Below are positions 59,629 to 64,000 of a DNA stretch of 64,000 nucleotides, piece by piece (the first letter of the stretch is position 1; each line of letters opens with the position of its first letter). The notes under the pieces were generated by a model. That model saw only the letters and a program-made list of their open reading frames with translations. It did not search any database and was not told the DNA's origin. Source of the stretch: Lachnospiraceae bacterium (GTDB lineage Bacteria; Bacillota_A; Clostridia; Lachnospirales; Lachnospiraceae); contig QXWX01000016.1 of the NCBI GenBank assembly GCA_009911175.1, forward strand, positions 29,451 to 93,450. The letters are read 5' to 3'. The position numbers were made by a program, and so were the translations under genes.

Positions 59629-59735
59629 ATTTTTGAAATGTCCGAGCGTTGTAACATTTCACCCCGATTTTCAATGAATTTTTTGGGCCGCTGTAACATT
59701 TCGCGGACATTTGGGTTTTACAATACCCTTATCAA
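59629..59735 (+). repeat. 107-bp direct repeat, copy 2
   Basis: This begins two bases after the stop codon of permease 1. Its left flank is TAGAAATTTTT directly followed by GAAATGTCC, without the palindrome that separates these in copy 1. Confidence 0.85.
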
Positions 59736-59766
59736 CAGGCAGAAAGCCTTGAAAGGAGTTTTGAAT

Positions 59767-60432
59767 ATGAGCATTTTACAGACGATTGACCTAAAAAAGC
59801 ATTACGGTGCAGAGCCGAACATTACCCGCGCCCTTGACGGCGTGAACTTCTCCGTAGACGAGGGCGAATTTGTGGCCGTTGTGGGAACCTCCGGCAGCGG
59901 CAAGTCTACCCTGCTTCACATGATGGGCGGGCTGGACACTCCCACCAGCGGAACCGTGATTGTCCGAGGCGAAGAACTGGCAAAGAAGAACGACGAACAG
60001 CTCACCATCTTCCGCCGCCGCAACATCGGCTTTATCTTCCAGAACTATAACCTTGTTCCCATCCTGAATGTGTATGAGAACATCGTCCTGCCGGTGGAAT
60101 TGGACGGGGACACGGTGGATCAGAAGTTTTTGGACGAGATCGTTCACCTGCTGGGGCTGGAAGATAAACTGAAAAATATGCCGAACAATCTCTCCGGCGG
60201 CCAGCAGCAGCGTGTGGCGATTGCCCGCGCCCTGATTACCAAACCGGCTATCGTGCTGGCCGACGAGCCGACCGGCAACCTTGACAGCAAGACCAGCGCC
60301 GAGGTGCTGGGGCTTATCAAACGCACCAGCGCGGAGTTCCGGCAAACTGTCGTAATGATTACCCACAACAATGACATTGCCCGCCTTGCAGATCGGATTA
60401 TCCGCATTGAGGATGGCAAGATTGTGGAATAA
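59767..60432 (+). CDS. MacB-type ABC transporter ATPase
   Basis: 221 residues. Walker A GTSGSGKST, FIFQNYNLVPILNVYENIVLPV, signature LSGGQQQRVAIARA, Walker B IVLADEPTGNLDS and VMITHNNDIARLADRIIRIEDG are all intact. GAAAGGAG precedes the ATG. The codon use (CTG, GCC, ACC, GGC) and G+C are higher than in the genes on both sides, as if from another source. It is the only ATPase for three FtsX permeases. Confidence 0.93.
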   Translation: MSILQTIDLKKHYGAEPNITRALDGVNFSVDEGEFVAVVGTSGSGKSTLLHMMGGLDTPTSGTVIVRGEELAKKNDEQLTIFRRRNIGFIFQNYNLVPILNVYENIVLPVELDGDTVDQKFLDEIVHLLGLEDKLKNMPNNLSGGQQQRVAIARALITKPAIVLADEPTGNLDSKTSAEVLGLIKRTSAEFRQTVVMITHNNDIARLADRIIRIEDGKIVE

Positions 60433-60479
60433 GGAGGTGGCAGGCTATGACATGGCCTTTTGAAAATGATACCAGCGCC
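60423..60479 (+). repeat. Direct repeat unit A: ATPase 3' end plus permease start
   Basis: ATTGTGGAATAA, the ribosome-binding site GGAGGTGGCAGGC and ATGACATGGCCTTTTGA with following codons are repeated at 62827-62882 with one difference within about 50 bases. Confidence 0.9.
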
Positions 60480-62819
60480 ATTACAAAGAAGCTGGCAAAG
60501 AAAAGTTTACAAAGCGAGAAGCGCCGGAATCTGATGGTGGTGATCGCCGTTGCGCTGGCGGCGTTTCTGATCTGTTTTACGGGAATTGTGTCTACTTCTC
60601 TGATACAAATGCAGCGCAATCAGGTTGTCGATACTTATGAGGCGGTTTGGATGGGCGTAGAGGAAAACGACATTGAAACCCTGAAAGGACTGCCGGAGTT
60701 TGAGCGCGTAGGCGGCTACTATATGCTCGGTGAGGAACTTTCGGAACAGGGCTATCATGCGTCCTATGTGTATTCTGACGCGCAAATGATGGAGATTACC
60801 AAGGCGCAAATGGAGTTATTAGAGGGCCGGGTTCCTGAAAAAGCAAATGAAGTTGTTGTAAGCGAATACTTTCTTTCCACCTATGGAAACAATGCCAGAA
60901 TTGGGGACACTGTGACTTTAGATACAGAGAGTTTTCATGGCGATTATGTCGTTACCGGCATTATGGAAAGCGTAAATGAAAAAGAAGCGAATGCCTGTGC
61001 TATCATTATCTCTAAAGCTGCCCTGACAGAATGGAATGGGTTTGACCCGGCTGGGTATCGTGCCTATGTCCATTTCAAAAACAGCGAGCAGTTGGGCGAA
61101 GAACTGATGACCTCTTATTGCAGGGAGATTGCGGAGGAATATCAGCTTCCTATGCCCAAAATGAACAGCAAGTATTTTGTCTATGCTTCTAAATCCTTTG
61201 ATTTTGCACTGATGGCTGGCGTGACTGCCATTGCCCTGATCGGCGGCTACATTGTGATCCAGAGTATCTTCCGTATCTCCATCAATGACAAAATCCAGAG
61301 CTACGGACAGCTTCGGACGATTGGTGCGACGCCAAAACAAATCAAGCGGATTGTAAAACAGGAGGGACACAAACTCGGCAGTATCGGGATTTTGATTGGC
61401 ACAGTGCTAGGCGTATGCGGCGGTTTTCTCCTGTTTTCCAAGGGATTTAACGTTGTTTCCTATGTGGCAATGGTTATTTTGACACTCATAAGCAGTTGGA
61501 TCATGGTATCCGTTTCCATCCGTAAGCCGGTAAAAATTGCGGCAGGGATTTCCCCGATTGAAGCTGTCCGTTTCACCTCGGTACAAAAGAACATCCGCAG
61601 CCGGAAAAAGAACATCAAGCTCAATCCGGTTTCAATGGGAATTACGAATTTTAAGAGTGACCGAAAAAAGACAATCAGTATTATTGCGTCATTAAGCTTA
61701 GGTGGAATTATTCTGCTTGTGGTATCCTCCCTCGTTTTGCTGCGCTCCCCAGAGGCGCTTGCAAGACAGGTTTTCCCGGACGGTGACTATAAAATTTATT
61801 TGCTTTCTGAGTTGACAGAACAAGAAGTTATGGCGGCGGGAAATCCACTAAATGAAGAACTAAAGCAGGAAATTTTGTCTATTGATGGTGTAACCGATGT
61901 GATTGCAAAAAGGCAAAGCCTTCATGTAAATTATCGTTCCAACGGAATTGAGGGTGGTGGTATGTGTGATATACTGACTGAAAAAAACTATTCTGCGGTT
62001 GAAGCTGCATTGATAGATGGAACTATGCCACCGGATGCGCGCAGCATCATAATTGATTCGCATACAAGTAACCGTGATAATATAGGAGCAGGAGAAACAG
62101 TTGAACTTATCTCCGGGAAATCAACCCTTCCTGTTACGATATCCGGGGTATTTGACGGCGGCAGCATACCAACTAATGGACATGGAGCACTCCACCTTGA
62201 CGGTCCGCTTGAATATGCACCGGAAGCATTATTCCATGAATTGCATCCAGAAATAACCTCGTTTGATTATTCATGGAGCATTGTAAGCGATCCGAAAAAA
62301 GCGGACCATGTAGAGTCTGAATTGAAAAATATTGTAGCCAGCCATAGTAATATTGCCCTAGACGAAATCAATACAGCGATTGAATATGAAAAAATGTCAA
62401 ATTCTCTTGCGTTTGGCAGTATGGAGGTACTTTCATGGATGGTATTCCTCTTTGGCGTTATCAACCTTATCAATACGACCCTCTCTAACCAGATAGCCCG
62501 AAAGCGGGAAAACAGTATTCTGCGCTCCATCGGCCTGACACAAAAACAGCTGTGTAAAATGAACATCTGCGAGGGATTGTGCTATGCGCTCTTTGCAACA
62601 TTGGCGACGCTGATCGTTGGGCTTCCGGCTTCCATCTTTGCTTGCAGAAAAATGAGCATAGGTGCTTTTGCGGGAAATGTAGTACCTTACAAATTCCCTG
62701 TTTTGGAAATGGGTCTGTTCATTCTGGTATTGTTCGGAATGGAGCTGATCTTGTCTGTTTGGACAATCCGCAGACAGAAAAAACAATCCCTGATTGAACA
62801 AATGCGGGCGATGGAATAG
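60447..62819 (+). CDS. FtsX-type ABC transporter permease 2
   Basis: 790 residues, start MTWPFENDTSAITKKLAKKS as in permease 1. The same two-repeat plan: helix 1 (LMVVIAVALAAFLICFTGIVSTSL), extracellular domain, FtsX block NDKIQSYGQLRTIGATPKQIKRIV near residue 285, second half with KRENSILRSIGLTQKQLCKMNI and closing helices. GGAGGTGGC precedes the ATG, 14 bases after the ATPase stop. The first 90 codons are GC-rich like the ATPase; the rest is more AT-rich. Confidence 0.88.
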   Translation: MTWPFENDTSAITKKLAKKSLQSEKRRNLMVVIAVALAAFLICFTGIVSTSLIQMQRNQVVDTYEAVWMGVEENDIETLKGLPEFERVGGYYMLGEELSEQGYHASYVYSDAQMMEITKAQMELLEGRVPEKANEVVVSEYFLSTYGNNARIGDTVTLDTESFHGDYVVTGIMESVNEKEANACAIIISKAALTEWNGFDPAGYRAYVHFKNSEQLGEELMTSYCREIAEEYQLPMPKMNSKYFVYASKSFDFALMAGVTAIALIGGYIVIQSIFRISINDKIQSYGQLRTIGATPKQIKRIVKQEGHKLGSIGILIGTVLGVCGGFLLFSKGFNVVSYVAMVILTLISSWIMVSVSIRKPVKIAAGISPIEAVRFTSVQKNIRSRKKNIKLNPVSMGITNFKSDRKKTISIIASLSLGGIILLVVSSLVLLRSPEALARQVFPDGDYKIYLLSELTEQEVMAAGNPLNEELKQEILSIDGVTDVIAKRQSLHVNYRSNGIEGGGMCDILTEKNYSAVEAALIDGTMPPDARSIIIDSHTSNRDNIGAGETVELISGKSTLPVTISGVFDGGSIPTNGHGALHLDGPLEYAPEALFHELHPEITSFDYSWSIVSDPKKADHVESELKNIVASHSNIALDEINTAIEYEKMSNSLAFGSMEVLSWMVFLFGVINLINTTLSNQIARKRENSILRSIGLTQKQLCKMNICEGLCYALFATLATLIVGLPASIFACRKMSIGAFAGNVVPYKFPVLEMGLFILVLFGMELILSVWTIRRQKKQSLIEQMRAME

Positions 62820-62851
62820 GAACAAATTGTGGAATAAGGAGGTGGCAGGCT

Positions 62852-64000
62852 ATGACATGGCCTTTTGAGAATGATACCAGCGGCATAGTAAAGCGCATAT
62901 CAAACCGCAGTATATCGGCGAATCGAAAAAGAAATATCTTTATTGTTTTGACGATTGCGCTTGCCAGCGCATTGCTGTCTGCTATTGTCCTCTATGGCTT
63001 TGGGGTTATGCAGGAAACGCAGAACCGCAACCAAAAAACAGCGCAGATTATGTATCATGCGATTTCTGAACAACAGGGTCAGGAACTATACAAGCAAGAA
63101 GAAATTGCATGGGTTGGGGAATTTTTTAACGCATTTTCTGAACAGGTAAACCATTCAACCGTTAATTTTACTTATGCAAATGCAGATATGCTAACATCCC
63201 AAAGTATGACCTATTCGGGAGATTTACCAGCTTCTGAGGATGAAATTGTAATACAGGAATCTTTTTTGGATAGTTTGGGTTATTCAAGTGAATTGGGACA
63301 GACAATTCGAATCCCCTTTTCTGACGGCACTGCCCATGATTTCAAATTGACGGGAATCTTAAATGTGAAAACCGGCGATATTGGACGCTATACAGCCATT
63401 ATATCGAAAGAATTAGTAAGACAGCAGTATGGCGACGAGGGCATGATTGATTTTTACATTGGGCTGAAAGGCGCTCAAAATATGAGCGTGGAAGAAGCCG
63501 CCAACTATGCAAATACTCTGGCACGGCAATTAGAAATTTCCGATGATAATGTGATTGTCCGTTCCACTTATTTCAACTTAAAGGACGAACATCGTGGAAG
63601 TGATATGCTGTTCTACTTCTTGATCGGTTTTATAACTTTCATTGGTTCCGGCATTGTAATCTATTCGATTTTTTATATTTCAGTAGCAGGCAGTATCCGT
63701 AACTATGGACAGCTTCGCACAATTGGAACAACAAAACGGCAGATCAAAAAGATGGTTTACCGCGAGGGAAAATTACTTGCTGCCATTGCTATCCCGATTG
63801 GTCTGGCTATTGGAAATGTGATTGGGTATTTTCTGGTTCCTGCCGGTTGGTACTGGCTGACTGCTTTATGTGTGATGGTCGGGGTTGGCCTATTTGCATT
63901 TATTATTGTGATGATTGCTATTCATACTCCTGTAAAAAGAGCTGCGGCAGTATCTCCGCTGGAAGCATTGCGATATTCCGATTATCAGGGGAAAATGAAA
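62852..64000 (+). CDS. FtsX-type ABC transporter permease 3, C-terminus beyond window
   Basis: 383 codons are seen, starting MTWPFENDTSGIVKRISNRS. Helix 1 is IFIVLTIALASALLSAIVLYGFG; the extracellular part and FtsX block (AGSIRNYGQLRTIGTTKRQIKKMVYREG) follow; the frame is open to the last base. The upstream 40 bases, including the last codons of the ATPase gene (ATTGTGGAATAA), are copied from 60423-60470, so the gene was placed here by recombination at the 5' end of permease 2. Confidence 0.88.
   Translation, partial: MTWPFENDTSGIVKRISNRSISANRKRNIFIVLTIALASALLSAIVLYGFGVMQETQNRNQKTAQIMYHAISEQQGQELYKQEEIAWVGEFFNAFSEQVNHSTVNFTYANADMLTSQSMTYSGDLPASEDEIVIQESFLDSLGYSSELGQTIRIPFSDGTAHDFKLTGILNVKTGDIGRYTAIISKELVRQQYGDEGMIDFYIGLKGAQNMSVEEAANYANTLARQLEISDDNVIVRSTYFNLKDEHRGSDMLFYFLIGFITFIGSGIVIYSIFYISVAGSIRNYGQLRTIGTTKRQIKKMVYREGKLLAAIAIPIGLAIGNVIGYFLVPAGWYWLTALCVMVGVGLFAFIIVMIAIHTPVKRAAAVSPLEALRYSDYQGKMK

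Overview
The window looks like chromosome of an anaerobic, spore-forming member of the Clostridia, most likely Lachnospiraceae. It carries spoIIID behind a sigma-E-like promoter, the [FeFe]-hydrogenase maturase hydE, an MsmX-type sugar ATPase, a DUF1934 protein beside murI, a dnaE-pfkA pair and a PduO-type cobalamin adenosyltransferase. The family assignment comes from protein resemblance only; no rRNA is present.

Layout. 0-9.7 kb is accessory-like and almost all minus strand: a truncated M20 amidohydrolase, an AAA-ATPase/nuclease protein, a permease that appears to be an APC/NhaC chimera, a PilZ-like protein, and a locus of unknown proteins around an M56 peptidase/BlaI pair. That locus contains decayed duplicate pieces. 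9.8-54 kb is mostly housekeeping: glgP with a divergent AraC regulator, a BMP-protein/phosphoesterase/hydE operon, an SGNH esterase, spoIIID, two-component systems, DedA, PduO, cyclophilin, msmX, a PucR regulator, a sirtuin/HD-phosphohydrolase pair, an extracytoplasmic trigger-factor lipoprotein, cardiolipin synthase, murI, pfkA, dnaE, a DHH phosphoesterase, S-adenosylhomocysteinase, a Bce-type peptide-sensing module (permease, ATPase, kinase, regulator), a CsoR repressor with a four-helix protein, six tRNA genes, an orphan FliD-C-like protein and a Ser/Thr kinase. 54.1-54.8 kb is a patch of gene fragments. 55-64 kb (plus strand, running off the end) is a multi-part ABC transporter island: GntR repressor, ATPase, ABC-2 permease, a 38-residue membrane peptide, then one MacB-type ATPase surrounded by three large FtsX permeases with the same N-terminal signature.

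The most unusual points are: (1) the transporter island, with 107-bp direct repeats flanking the first permease, a long palindrome that looks inserted into one repeat copy, and a copied 3' end of the ATPase gene in front of the third permease; (2) the APC/NhaC chimeric permease; (3) structured, unidentified leaders upstream of S-adenosylhomocysteinase and of the cobalamin adenosyltransferase; (4) a cytosolic BMP-domain protein with a ParB-like N-terminal stretch in a hydE operon; (5) the decayed tandem duplication around the M56/BlaI locus. All calls were made by reading the sequence; no database search was run.
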